From Rubripirellula tenax (GTDB taxonomy: Bacteria; Planctomycetota; Planctomycetia; Pirellulales; Pirellulaceae): a DNA stretch of 64,000 nt. The notes beneath the pieces were generated by a model. That model did not search any database. It was not told the DNA's origin and saw nothing but the letters and a program-made list of their open reading frames with translations. The position numbers and the translations under genes are program-made. Location: positions 370,065 to 434,064 of the forward strand of contig NZ_SJPW01000005.1 in the NCBI RefSeq assembly GCF_007860125.1, written 5' to 3'. Below are positions 47,293 through 56,556 of this stretch, in pieces (position 1 is the stretch's first letter; each line of letters opens with the position of its first letter).

Positions 47293-47988
47293 ATGCAAGT
47301 GAAGCTGAAGGTCCTGACCGGGAGCCATGAAGGCAAAGAAATCGCCGTCTTAAGCGAGAAGTTTCTGGTTGGACGCAGTGAAGTTTGCCAACTGCGACCG
47401 AAAAGCGAGTCGGTCAGTCGCAAGCATTGCATCATTGTTTTGAAGGACAACCGCGTGCTGGTCCAGGATTTGAATAGCCGCAACGGAACCTTCGTCAACG
47501 ACAAGCGATTACCGGTTGATAAGGCAAAGGTGCTCAAGGGCGGCGACGAACTTCGAATCGGAAAATTGCTTTTCGAAGTGGTCATCGAACACGGGCTGCA
47601 GGCAGCGAAAAAGCCCGAGGTATCCAACTTCGGCGACGCCGCGGCGCGAACCGTCGAAGCGGGTTCGCACGACAGTCGTTTCGAAGCGGTCGACGTCAGC
47701 GATTGGCTAGACGAAGCAGATCAGATTGACCGTGTGCGAAAATTGTCCGACCCGGAGACTCGCCAGTTTCGATTGGACCAGAGTTCCGACATCGAAAAAA
47801 CGTCGGCAGAGACCGATAGCTCTGACTTGTCCGTCAGCGAATCGACGGAATCCGTGAAACGAAGTCGGCCGGACAAGAAAGACAAGAAGGCGCCCGGGAA
47901 GTTGCCCGCGGATTTGAAGAAGGCCATGACAGATAACTCGCGTGATGCTGCCGACAATGCGTTGAAACGATTCTTCAGCGGACGTTGA
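47293..47988 (+). CDS. FHA-domain protein
   Basis: A 231-residue protein with a forkhead-associated phosphothreonine-binding domain in residues 1-95. Core residues are GRSE, the SVSRKHC motif and LNSRNGTFVN. The remaining 135 residues are charged and disordered, ending in a Lys-rich stretch and a short helix (RDAADNALKRFF). It should bind Thr-phosphorylated partners; planctomycetes have many Ser/Thr kinases, though none is here. AGAGG lies seven bases before the ATG. Confidence 0.9.
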   Translation: MQVKLKVLTGSHEGKEIAVLSEKFLVGRSEVCQLRPKSESVSRKHCIIVLKDNRVLVQDLNSRNGTFVNDKRLPVDKAKVLKGGDELRIGKLLFEVVIEHGLQAAKKPEVSNFGDAAARTVEAGSHDSRFEAVDVSDWLDEADQIDRVRKLSDPETRQFRLDQSSDIEKTSAETDSSDLSVSESTESVKRSRPDKKDKKAPGKLPADLKKAMTDNSRDAADNALKRFFSGR

Positions 47989-48092
47989 TCGGATCGGGCA
48001 GCGATAGCGGTCGGGCAAGATCGTTTTCCGTTCGCGAAACCCATCCGTCGCGTAAATGAGTTTGCTTCGCCACCGACACCAAGGTTTGCATC

Positions 48093-48680
48093 GTGGATGA
48101 TTCCAATGCTCTGCTTGCCGACCAGTTTGGTGCGGGTCGAGATCGAGCGTTCGCCAAACTGATGCGACGCCATCACGACCTTGTCTTCGGGTTGTGTCTT
48201 CGCATGCTTGGCCACCGCCAAGACGCCGAAGACGTGACCCAAGAGACATTTTCTCGGTTGGCGAGGTACTTGGACCGCTGGGACCGCCAACGACCGCTCG
48301 AACCTTGGCTGGTGACGATCGCGGGCAACCGTTGCCGAACTTTGCTTTCGCGAAAACGTCACCACACTTCGCTGACCGCTACCGAAGAACCGGTGACGAC
48401 GGTTGCGATTGACCGTCATGACGCGGACCTTTTGGCCGAAGAAGTCCAGTTAGCGGTCAACCAATTGACCCGTGATCAGCGGCAAGCATTTCAAATGTTC
48501 CACGAGCAATCGATGGAGTACACCGAGATCGCCCAACGAATGGACCGGCCGGTGGGCACGATCAAAACATGGGTCCACCGTGCGCGACTTCAACTGATCG
48601 AGTCGCTTCGACAACGTGACGTTGTTGACGTTCGGTCGCGTTCGTCATCTCCCTCAACTCGCTTCGGAGGCCCGCGATGA
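48093..48680 (+). CDS. ECF-family RNA polymerase sigma factor
   Basis: A 195-residue extracytoplasmic-function sigma factor. Region 2 is visible at about residues 20-65 (FAKLMRRHHDLVFGLCLRML; AEDVTQETFSRLARYL) and region 4 at about 125-175 (YTEIAQRMDRPVGTIKTWVHRARL). The start is GTG at 48093. It overlaps the anti-sigma gene by ATGA (48677-48680), the usual layout. Its own target promoter was not identified. Confidence 0.93.
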   Translation: MDDSNALLADQFGAGRDRAFAKLMRRHHDLVFGLCLRMLGHRQDAEDVTQETFSRLARYLDRWDRQRPLEPWLVTIAGNRCRTLLSRKRHHTSLTATEEPVTTVAIDRHDADLLAEEVQLAVNQLTRDQRQAFQMFHEQSMEYTEIAQRMDRPVGTIKTWVHRARLQLIESLRQRDVVDVRSRSSSPSTRFGGPR

Positions 48681-49207
48681 CCATCACTTGCCAAAGATTC
48701 GAATCGCGAATGCAAGACTACCTGGATCGGCGAATGCCTGTCATGGCGGACGAAGCGCTTGTCGACCACGCGCGCGACTGTGTTGACTGTCACCAAAAAT
48801 GGATGACGTGGCAGTCGATTGATTCAGTCACGCTGCAACAACAATTGGCTACGCAGGCGCAGAGCGAATCAGGACGGGTCCGCCCGATATCCAGGCTTGC
48901 GATCGCGGCGGTCGTTTTGATGGTTGCGTCTGTATCGGCAGTGCGTTTGATAGAAACCGATCCGACCGACGAAGCAAGTTCGGCGGCGGTGCTCAGTTCA
49001 TCAACGACGACCTACGCTGTATCGGATACGACACTGATGGCCGACGTGGACCCGATCGCGTGGTGGCAAGACGTCCGCCCGGGCGACTGGATCAATGAAA
49101 CGATGCCCGCGATGCGATCTGTCCGCGAAGGGGTGGCGCCGCTGGGCCGATCACTGCGACGAGCGGTTACGATTTTGACAACCGGCGGCGGAGATCAAAC
49201 AACATGA
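48677..49207 (+). CDS. Putative zinc-binding anti-sigma factor
   Basis: A 176-residue single-pass membrane protein. The cytoplasmic N-terminus has the H-x3-C-x2-C zinc motif of ZAS anti-sigma factors (DHARDCVDC), and a membrane helix follows at about residues 74-92 (LAIAAVVLMVASVSAV). The C-terminal part would be periplasmic. It is coupled by four-base overlaps to the sigma gene before it and to the next gene (49204-49207). It most likely holds the ECF sigma factor at the membrane until a signal arrives. Confidence 0.85.
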   Translation: MTITCQRFESRMQDYLDRRMPVMADEALVDHARDCVDCHQKWMTWQSIDSVTLQQQLATQAQSESGRVRPISRLAIAAVVLMVASVSAVRLIETDPTDEASSAAVLSSSTTTYAVSDTTLMADVDPIAWWQDVRPGDWINETMPAMRSVREGVAPLGRSLRRAVTILTTGGGDQTT

Positions 49208-51537
49208 AGCCGCATCCCCACAGATGGTTCTTGGCGATCGCAATCGCTGCGGTCTTCTCCCCCGTTGGCGTGCAAGCCGAACAGCTTTTTCAGCTTCGAA
49301 ACGGGATGGTGCTGCGCGGCATGATGGCCGAGATCGCGACGCTGAAGGAAGGCTTCGGCGCCGCGTCGGCGGGCGAAACCCATGTCCGTCCGATCTGGTT
49401 GATCGACGACGGATTGCGACGGATCTATATCCACGGCAAGGGCATGAGCGACGGAAACCCCATCGATGTTGCCGATCCCACGCAAGCGATCGAGTTATGG
49501 CAAGCACGTCCACTTGGCGGCAAAGCGGTGGCCGGCTTGGGCGCGATCATGGGCGTTTCTCCTTTCAACGAATTCGGCCGACGTCAATTGACGATGCGAG
49601 GTCCCGAGGGACAGGTCAACGTGATCCAAGGCATCACAGAATTGAATTCCCGCTACGCCAAACTGGTTGCATTGAAAGGAAAACCGGCACTGTTGTGGGA
49701 CATGCGGGTCTCCACCGCGTCGATCGACTCACCGACGCTGAAGCGAATTTTTGATCGACGCATTGCTGCCGATGACTTGGAAGGCAAGCTCGAAACGGTT
49801 CGCTTTTTCACCGATGCCGAACGCTACGACGATGCGAAGGAAGCGCTTTCATCGATCGAGAACTTGCCCGCCGACATTGATCGTGAAGCGATGTTGATTT
49901 CGTTGACCGAGCGACAAGCGATACAGTTGCTCAATGAAGCGAAGATGCGATCCGCGTCGGGCCAACGCCAATTGGCGCGAGGCATTCTTGAAAACTTCCC
50001 CATGCAGGAAGGCGGTCGTATCACGCGGATCCAAGTGCAGGACGAGATCGCCAAACTGAATGAATCGGAAACGCAAGCGAAACAACTGGGCGACCAACTG
50101 CGTGAACATGTCTCGGGGCTCGACGCCGGCCAGGCCGCACCGCTTGCACCGATCGTCGATGAGATCACATCGGGGCTGTCGCCGGACACGCTGCCGAGAT
50201 TGAGCGATTACGCGCGACTGGGGAAATCGGCGGAGATCGCGCTCGATGATCGCGTCGCACTTGCAGTGGCCGGGTGGTTGCTGGGAAGTGGATCGGGTGA
50301 GCAAAACTTGAGCGTCGCAACGGCATTGATCGCCGTGCGTGATTTGGTCGCCGAATACTTGGGGACCGATGATCCCGGTCGGCGTGCGGCAATTTTGGAA
50401 AAATTACGAACGTTGGAAGGTGCCCAGGCCGAGTACGTCGATCGAATGCTGCCATTGTTGCAGCCACCACTGCCGTGGCCAGAGGGATCGGCCGTGGAAG
50501 GCGCGGACGGATTTTACAGCGTCGATACCGGCGCGGCGCTATATGCGATTCAGTTGCCACCCGAATACACCCCGCTTCGATCGTATCCGTGCGTTGTATC
50601 GTTGCACGGTGCCGGCGGATATGCCGAAGACCAGATCGATTGGTGGGCCGGAAAGTACAGCGAACACAACGGCGCTCGCATGGGCCACGCATCGCGGAAC
50701 GGATTCATCGTGGTGGCTCCGGTTTGGAGCCGATCACAACAAAGGGACTACGAATACACACCGCTGGAACACGAGCGAATCTTGGTCAGTGTTCGGGACG
50801 CAATGCGACGCGCATCGATCGACTCCGATCGTGTGTTTTTGTCGGGACACGGCGAGGGGGGGACGGCCGCGTGGGACCTTGCACTTGCTCATCCCGACAT
50901 GTGGGCCGGCATGATTCCGATCAACGCCAACCCTGATAAAACCGTTCATCACTACGAACTCAATTCGCGTTACATGCCGATGTACATCGTGATGGGTGAA
51001 CTTGATGGCATCCGCGCGGACGGTTCGATCATGGATGATTACATGTCGTTCAATCACGATGCGATCGTGGTCATGTACCGTGGTCGTGGTCGCGAACCGT
51101 TCTTTGACGAGATTCCGAAGTTGTTCGAATGGATGACATCAGCCGCCCATCGCCGACGCGACATTCCTGAACAGATTGATGTTTCGACGATGCGAAACGG
51201 AGATCAATTTTTTTGGTGGCTGGAATTGGGACCGCTGAAGCCCGACGTCCAGATCGACCCGATCCTTTGGGACCAAACGTCTCGCATTCGCAGTGCGAAA
51301 ATTTCTGCGTCGATCGGCGCCGACAATCAAATTCGCATCAGCAGTGTGCCATCGGACACTTTCAAAGTGCTGCTGAGACCACAACCGGGGATCGACATTG
51401 CGAACGAAATCATCGTGCGCTCGGGCACCCGCCCCTACCGGTTCCAATTCGATGGATCGTTAGAAACGATGCTGGAAGATGCTCGCCGACGCGCCGATCG
51501 CAAACGAGCGTTTTGGTTCGAAGCAACGATGCCGTAA
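49204..51537 (+). CDS. Exported alpha/beta-hydrolase-like protein lacking nucleophile Ser
   Basis: A 777-residue exported protein (signal peptide MKPHPHRWFLAIAIAAVFSPVGVQA). Residues 25-470 are a helical and repeat-like region of unknown fold. Residues 480-690 are an alpha/beta-hydrolase domain of the esterase/PHB-depolymerase type (YPCVVSLHGAGGYAEDQ). The expected GxSxG elbow is GHGEGG, with Gly550 where the catalytic Ser should be, so classical hydrolase chemistry is unlikely. It is the third gene of the ECF sigma/anti-sigma operon with ATGA overlap and may be the periplasmic sensor or a regulated effector. Confidence 0.75.
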   Translation: MKPHPHRWFLAIAIAAVFSPVGVQAEQLFQLRNGMVLRGMMAEIATLKEGFGAASAGETHVRPIWLIDDGLRRIYIHGKGMSDGNPIDVADPTQAIELWQARPLGGKAVAGLGAIMGVSPFNEFGRRQLTMRGPEGQVNVIQGITELNSRYAKLVALKGKPALLWDMRVSTASIDSPTLKRIFDRRIAADDLEGKLETVRFFTDAERYDDAKEALSSIENLPADIDREAMLISLTERQAIQLLNEAKMRSASGQRQLARGILENFPMQEGGRITRIQVQDEIAKLNESETQAKQLGDQLREHVSGLDAGQAAPLAPIVDEITSGLSPDTLPRLSDYARLGKSAEIALDDRVALAVAGWLLGSGSGEQNLSVATALIAVRDLVAEYLGTDDPGRRAAILEKLRTLEGAQAEYVDRMLPLLQPPLPWPEGSAVEGADGFYSVDTGAALYAIQLPPEYTPLRSYPCVVSLHGAGGYAEDQIDWWAGKYSEHNGARMGHASRNGFIVVAPVWSRSQQRDYEYTPLEHERILVSVRDAMRRASIDSDRVFLSGHGEGGTAAWDLALAHPDMWAGMIPINANPDKTVHHYELNSRYMPMYIVMGELDGIRADGSIMDDYMSFNHDAIVVMYRGRGREPFFDEIPKLFEWMTSAAHRRRDIPEQIDVSTMRNGDQFFWWLELGPLKPDVQIDPILWDQTSRIRSAKISASIGADNQIRISSVPSDTFKVLLRPQPGIDIANEIIVRSGTRPYRFQFDGSLETMLEDARRRADRKRAFWFEATMP

Positions 51538-51552
51538 ACGGTTTATCGATTG

Positions 51553-51620
51553 GGTGAGCCGCGACGCGTGAGCGGCCGGGTAACACATGTCACCCAGAGC
51601 CTTACGGCCCGCGGCTCACC
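51553..51620. repeat. Inverted-repeat element between hydrolase-like and TIM-barrel genes
   Basis: An 11-base perfect inverted repeat, GGTGAGCCGCG at 51553-51563 with CGCGGCTCACC at 51610-51620, encloses a GC-rich 46-base centre. It lies just after the hydrolase-like gene and may end transcription. It resembles dispersed hairpin elements of planctomycete spacers. Confidence 0.6.
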
Positions 51621-51670
51621 AAAACCCGACGAAACCGACAAGTACTTTCCTATTCGATGAGGCAACTCCG

Positions 51671-52564
51671 ATGCAACGACGTGATTTCCTGACTCGCCCA
51701 GCCTTGATCGCTGGTTCGGCTGTGCTGGCGTCGACCGGTACCGCTACATCGAAATCGATGGCCGATGAATCGACACCGCCCGCATCGGAGCGTCGAATTC
51801 GGCAATCGGTGATGGGATGGTGCTTCAAAGACATCCCACCGATCGAACTTGCCAAGCATTGCCGCAGAATTGGTTTGGAAGCGATCGAAGGAATTTCATC
51901 GGACCACTACGAAGCGGTGACAAAACTGGGATTGAAAATTTCGTTGGTGGGCAGTCACGGATTCGCCAATGGACCGCTCGATCCCGACAACCACGCCGAG
52001 GTCGAAAAGAAATTGCGAGATGGCATCGATTTGGCCGTCCGCTACGGGGCTCCGAATGTGATCACGTTTACCGGCATGAAGAAAACGGGAATCAGCGACG
52101 AAGCGGCTCGCCAGAACTGTTTGTCATGCTGGAAACGAGTGATTCCGTATGCGGAATCCCAAGGTGTCGGCATCGTGCTGGAACATCTCAACAGCGTTGA
52201 CGATTCTCATCCCATGAAAGGCCACCCGGGATACTGGGGGGACGATATTCACCTTTGTGCGGATTTGGTGAAAGAAATCGATTCTGCCCAATTTCGATTG
52301 CTGTTCGACATCTATCACGTCCAAATCATGAACGGAGACTTGATCCGCAATATCAGCCGTTATCGTGAAATTGTGGGGCACTATCACACCGCCGGAAATC
52401 CGGGGCGTGGCGAACTGAACGATACCCAGGAAATCAACTACCCGGCCGTTATCCGATCCATTCGCGATACGGGCTACGACGGGTACGTCGCTCAGGAATT
52501 CATTCCCACATCTAACGACCCAATTTCGTCCCTTGAGCAGGCTTTCACGATTTGTGATGTGTGA
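51671..52564 (+). CDS. Tat-exported TIM-barrel (hydroxypyruvate isomerase-like) protein
   Basis: A 297-residue protein of the AP-endonuclease-2/xylose-isomerase-like TIM-barrel family, closest by eye to hydroxypyruvate isomerase (Hyi). The N-terminus is a twin-arginine leader (MQRRDFLTRPALIAGSAVLAS), so it would be exported folded, as is common for planctomycete members. Metal-ligand segments are ivLEHLN, LLFDIYHVQ, HYHTAGNPGRGELND and VAQEFIP. The substrate is probably a sugar or keto-acid. The ATG at 51671 is preferred over 51587 because it opens the Tat signal. Confidence 0.85.
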   Translation: MQRRDFLTRPALIAGSAVLASTGTATSKSMADESTPPASERRIRQSVMGWCFKDIPPIELAKHCRRIGLEAIEGISSDHYEAVTKLGLKISLVGSHGFANGPLDPDNHAEVEKKLRDGIDLAVRYGAPNVITFTGMKKTGISDEAARQNCLSCWKRVIPYAESQGVGIVLEHLNSVDDSHPMKGHPGYWGDDIHLCADLVKEIDSAQFRLLFDIYHVQIMNGDLIRNISRYREIVGHYHTAGNPGRGELNDTQEINYPAVIRSIRDTGYDGYVAQEFIPTSNDPISSLEQAFTICDV

Positions 52565-52763
52565 GCTTGGTGTCCGGGCAGTTATTATCAGGTGTCGGTC
52601 GGCGTCCTAACGTTTGCCCGCGGCGGTAACCCGATGGGCCTCTGCGGTGTCAGTAACGGAAGGTCCCGATTGTCCTTGCCCCCTCCCTACCCTCCTGAAT
52701 CTCGCGATCCAACGAACCTTTGGATCGTGACCACTTCGGCACCCGCCGAATGTGACCGCCGCT

Positions 52764-54965
52764 ATGACACCCACCCCCGCCCTCACCTCTGACCATGAAC
52801 CTGTCGGTCTCGACATCGAAGACTACCGGCGGCTAGGGGTGCGTCCCAACGAACTTCGGGTGGTGGTCATTCGCCGTGCGGCATCCCGGTCAACACGATC
52901 GTTGGCCCGGCAATTGCTAAACACTCATTCGAGCGACCGATCCGTCCAACTCACGAGAGTTGCAACGTCGGCGTATCGATTGATGGATCCGCGACTACGA
53001 ACAGATCTGCAGCAACGCGCGCACGTCGGACGAATTCTGCCCGGAGTATTGCGGGAGTCGACGCAAACAAACTTCTTGAACGCATCCGAAGATGGACTCA
53101 CCTGGCAGAATGCGACCGAGGCTCGACCCAGCGAAGATGAAGAGGATGCAAACGATTGGATGCCGATCTTGGATCTTGGCCCGATCAAGCAACCCGTTGT
53201 CCGCAAAGACGCCGACGCTTGGCTCTCGACATTATCGGATGGCGATCTCCTAGAGACATCTTCGAGCACGAGGCGGTTCCAACGCATCCGCCGGCGACTC
53301 TTGCCACCATGGCTTTGGTTTGTCGTGGGTGGGCTTATCGTTGGAACCGGATGGGGCATCGCCTCGGTTACGCCTCATTGGAACACCCTAACGTTTCGTT
53401 TGGCGAAAACGGATTCGAGTCCCCCCGAGCCCGATCCAAGCCAGGCTATCAGTCGCGTCGACGGGCAAACCAATTCGACCGATTCAACGACGGCAGTCTT
53501 GCAAGACCCGTTTGTATCGAACGCTGAGACGGTAACGAAAGCTGAAATATTGCCTCCGCCGATTTCGTCGCTGGCAATCCCGCCGGACAAATCGCAGCGT
53601 CCCGAAGCGACCGTCGTCACGTCAATGGTTCCTTCACCCATGGTTGGCGTTTCGTCGAAATCGGCATCGAATCCCGCAAAAAAGGACGTCTCCCCTGTTG
53701 CTCGTCCGACGAAAGGCCCGCATGAAGCGGAAAATTCAGTCGAAACGACACCCGGTAATGTTGCGGCCGCAGAAAACATTTTGTCCAAGATCGCGACTGC
53801 TCGGGACGGTGTTCTGCGAGACGAAATTTGGAACGAGAGCTTGGCGTTCTGCGAACGCATGTTGGTCGAAGAGTCATTCGATCCCTGCAAGAAGGTGGCC
53901 ACAAAACTGTCATCGCTTGCGGCGCAGGGCGACAGCGAGAGTCGCCAGAGAGCCGTGTCGGAGATCTTGGAAGCAGCCGAACAGATGACTCGCATGAAAG
54001 CGGGGATGACCAAGAAATCGAAACAGAATGAATCGAATTCGGATAACGAGACGGCCGAGTCGATCGCGACGCTGGGACGATATCAATGCTTGATGCTAAG
54101 GCAATGGAATGACGATTCATTGTCGCGGCTGTCGCAATCTTCGGACGTACGCTTAGCGTCACTGGCACGTCAAGAATTAGCGATCGATACGGATGCGGAA
54201 AGCGACAGCCTTCAAGTCATGGCCGAGCGTTGGCTCAACCATGCGACACGATCGAATGGACGTGCGGCGGAATCCATTCAGTTACATGCGATCGATTTAC
54301 TGGTCCGTTCCGCCGCGACCAGCGATGGTTTGCAGCGACTAGAGATTGTTCGTAAAATTGACGAACGCGCCGAATCACTGCCCGTCCATCTAAGGCCATC
54401 CACGCTGGCGACAAAGCCCTTGAGGAAAACGACGCCCGGCGCGGCTCAAGTTCGCGAAGAAGCCGACGGCGTTGTCGGACTCGAAGCGTCTGGTCTACGC
54501 GGCCGTCTTTACGGTGGTCAGCACGACGAAGACCTAGGCGTACAGATCAACTATCAAATGGACGTCGCCATCAAACCGTCCATGTTGAAAACGATCGCTT
54601 CTCGTTTAGATGGTCAACCAACGCCGACGTTCATCCGCTTCACTGGCGTGTTGGATTTGGATGACGAAACACGCACCAAGGTGTCGATCGCACCTGGCAT
54701 CGCATCTCCGATTCAACAGGTATCGATTGACGGCAAACCGATCCAGTTTGATCCCCTCGATTTGGCCAGTGAGCAAACGCTACCCAGAGGTCGTCATCGA
54801 ATCGAATGGTCGATCGCCGTCGATGGGCTTTCTCGCGACGCCTTTCTAGGCATTCACGATGCCGAATCGGGATCTCGATTACCGATCACCGCAGTCACGG
54901 TCGACGATGATTTGGCCAAGCGAACATTCTTGACGGTGGCGATGCTGCGAAACAGCGACGATTGA
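52764..54965 (+). CDS. Large single-pass membrane protein, unknown
   Basis: Not recognised. About 733 residues. The N-terminal 80 residues (RRLGV...[11 protein letters not shown]...[11 protein letters not shown]) have a helical layout. One membrane helix follows at about residues 184-204 ([21 protein letters not shown]), then a Ser/Thr/Pro-rich linker, then about 330 residues of helical and finally beta sequence ([41 protein letters not shown]). A GTG four codons upstream (52752) is an alternative start. A stem of 8 bp lies at 52705-52727 just before it. It is probably a planctomycete-specific envelope protein; it is 124 bases ahead of the MoxR-like gene. Confidence 0.6.
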   Translation: MTPTPALTSDHEPVGLDIEDYRRLGVRPNELRVVVIRRAASRSTRSLARQLLNTHSSDRSVQLTRVATSAYRLMDPRLRTDLQQRAHVGRILPGVLRESTQTNFLNASEDGLTWQNATEARPSEDEEDANDWMPILDLGPIKQPVVRKDADAWLSTLSDGDLLETSSSTRRFQRIRRRLLPPWLWFVVGGLIVGTGWGIASVTPHWNTLTFRLAKTDSSPPEPDPSQAISRVDGQTNSTDSTTAVLQDPFVSNAETVTKAEILPPPISSLAIPPDKSQRPEATVVTSMVPSPMVGVSSKSASNPAKKDVSPVARPTKGPHEAENSVETTPGNVAAAENILSKIATARDGVLRDEIWNESLAFCERMLVEESFDPCKKVATKLSSLAAQGDSESRQRAVSEILEAAEQMTRMKAGMTKKSKQNESNSDNETAESIATLGRYQCLMLRQWNDDSLSRLSQSSDVRLASLARQELAIDTDAESDSLQVMAERWLNHATRSNGRAAESIQLHAIDLLVRSAATSDGLQRLEIVRKIDERAESLPVHLRPSTLATKPLRKTTPGAAQVREEADGVVGLEASGLRGRLYGGQHDEDLGVQINYQMDVAIKPSMLKTIASRLDGQPTPTFIRFTGVLDLDDETRTKVSIAPGIASPIQQVSIDGKPIQFDPLDLASEQTLPRGRHRIEWSIAVDGLSRDAFLGIHDAESGSRLPITAVTVDDDLAKRTFLTVAMLRNSDD

Positions 54966-55089
54966 TGCTGTTGTTTCAAGCGAATTGCTGCGCCGCCTGA
55001 AGTCAGTTTCGGATTATTCGCCGAACTGCTTTGCACGGCCCTACAATAAGCGGACGTTGAATTGGAACACGCACGTAGGAATCGCTGGT

Positions 55090-56514
55090 ATGAACGCCAT
55101 CATGGCCCCACCCCACCCAAGCACCCTGGCCGAACTGACTCAAAGCGGTTGGCAAACAAAGACCGTCAAACAAGAAATTCGCGATAACTTCACGCGCATG
55201 CTTGCCTCTGGCGAGGAACTGTTCCCCGGCATGATCGGCTATGAAGACACAGTGATTCCTGAGATCAATCTGGCTCTGTTGGCCGGTCACGACATATTGT
55301 TTTTGGGTGAAAAGGGCCAAGGCAAAAGTCGTATGATGCGGATGCTGACCCGTTTTTTGGACGAGTGGATCCCCTACATCGACCATCCGGATCTGCCGAT
55401 CCACGAAGACCCAAGCCTGCCGATCACTTCTTTGGGAAAACGCTTGATCGCGGAACATGATCCGGCGGATATCCGGATCGGGTGGTGGCATCGCGACCAG
55501 CGATATGCCGAACGACTGAGCCCCGGGACCAAGTTCGCTGATATCATCGGTGAAATCGATCCAGCAAAGTTGACCGGCGGTGTCAGCATGAGCGCCGAAG
55601 AAGCCTTGTCCTTCGGATTGATTCCCCGGATGCACCGGGGCATCTTTGCGATGAACGAACTACCCGAACTAGACGAATTGGTTCAGGTCGGCTTGTTCAA
55701 TATTTTGGAAGAACGCGACGTCCAGATCCGCGGCTATCCGATTCAGTTTGATATCGACGTGGTGATTTTGTTTTCGGCGAACCCGTCGACTTACAATCGA
55801 AGCGGCAAAGTGATCCCGCAGTTGAAGGACCGAATCGGCACGATCGTGCAAACGCACTACCCAGCCGAACGGGATCAGGGTATCGCGATCCTGCAGCAAG
55901 AAGTCGGCGAGCAACTCGATGGCGACTATCCGGTCTCGGTGCCCTATTTCATGTACCAGATCGTCGAAGAGATCACCAATCAGGCAAGAAAGAGCAAGTA
56001 CATCGACCAGGCCTCCGGTGTATCGGCTCGGTTTTCATTGGCCAACTTTCGCACCATCGTGGCGTCAGCTCGGCAACGAGGAATTGTGCACAACGAACGT
56101 CCCGCCGTTCCAAGGATCAGCGACTTTGGTCACCTGTACGCCAGTTCTTTGGGCAAGTTAGAACTTGACCTGATGGGCACGCATCAGATGAGCGAGCGGC
56201 AAGTACTGGATGCCGTCGTAGCGCAGGCAATTGCCGTGGTCTTCGGGGAATACGTCGAAGAACACGGATTGGGTGAGATTGCCGAAATTTTCCGTGGCGG
56301 CGTGCGTATCGAAGTCAGCGACATGTTGCCAAGCAGCGATTATGCAACGCGACTGAAGAGCGTCCCGCCGGCTTGGGACAAAGCATTCGAGGTCAATGCG
56401 GGCGAAAGCGAAGCGGTTCGCGCATCCTGTGTCGAATTCGTCTTGGCGGGCTTGTACAGCATGGACAAGATCAGCCGCAGCCAACGACACGGCAAAATTC
56501 AGTACGAAGTCTGA
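55090..56514 (+). CDS. MoxR/magnesium-chelatase-like AAA ATPase
   Basis: A 474-residue AAA+ ATPase of the ChlI/MoxR group. Walker A is [10 protein letters not shown]. The Walker B position reads [12 protein letters not shown], with Asn where Asp is usual; I recall the same NELP form in related family members. Sensor-type segments are [13 protein letters not shown] and QLKDRIGT. Such ATPases act as chaperones that remodel or insert metals into target proteins together with a VWA protein, and a VWA gene follows 42 bases later. The start at 55090 gives a compact N-terminus; the frame is open to 54985 but those residues have no conserved look. Confidence 0.85.
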   Translation: MNAIMAPPHPSTLAELTQSGWQTKTVKQEIRDNFTRMLASGEELFPGMIGYEDTVIPEINLALLAGHDILFLGEKGQGKSRMMRMLTRFLDEWIPYIDHPDLPIHEDPSLPITSLGKRLIAEHDPADIRIGWWHRDQRYAERLSPGTKFADIIGEIDPAKLTGGVSMSAEEALSFGLIPRMHRGIFAMNELPELDELVQVGLFNILEERDVQIRGYPIQFDIDVVILFSANPSTYNRSGKVIPQLKDRIGTIVQTHYPAERDQGIAILQQEVGEQLDGDYPVSVPYFMYQIVEEITNQARKSKYIDQASGVSARFSLANFRTIVASARQRGIVHNERPAVPRISDFGHLYASSLGKLELDLMGTHQMSERQVLDAVVAQAIAVVFGEYVEEHGLGEIAEIFRGGVRIEVSDMLPSSDYATRLKSVPPAWDKAFEVNAGESEAVRASCVEFVLAGLYSMDKISRSQRHGKIQYEV

Positions 56515-56556
56515 TTGAATCCCGCGTAGTTCTCTCAACCAGTGTTGGAACATCTT

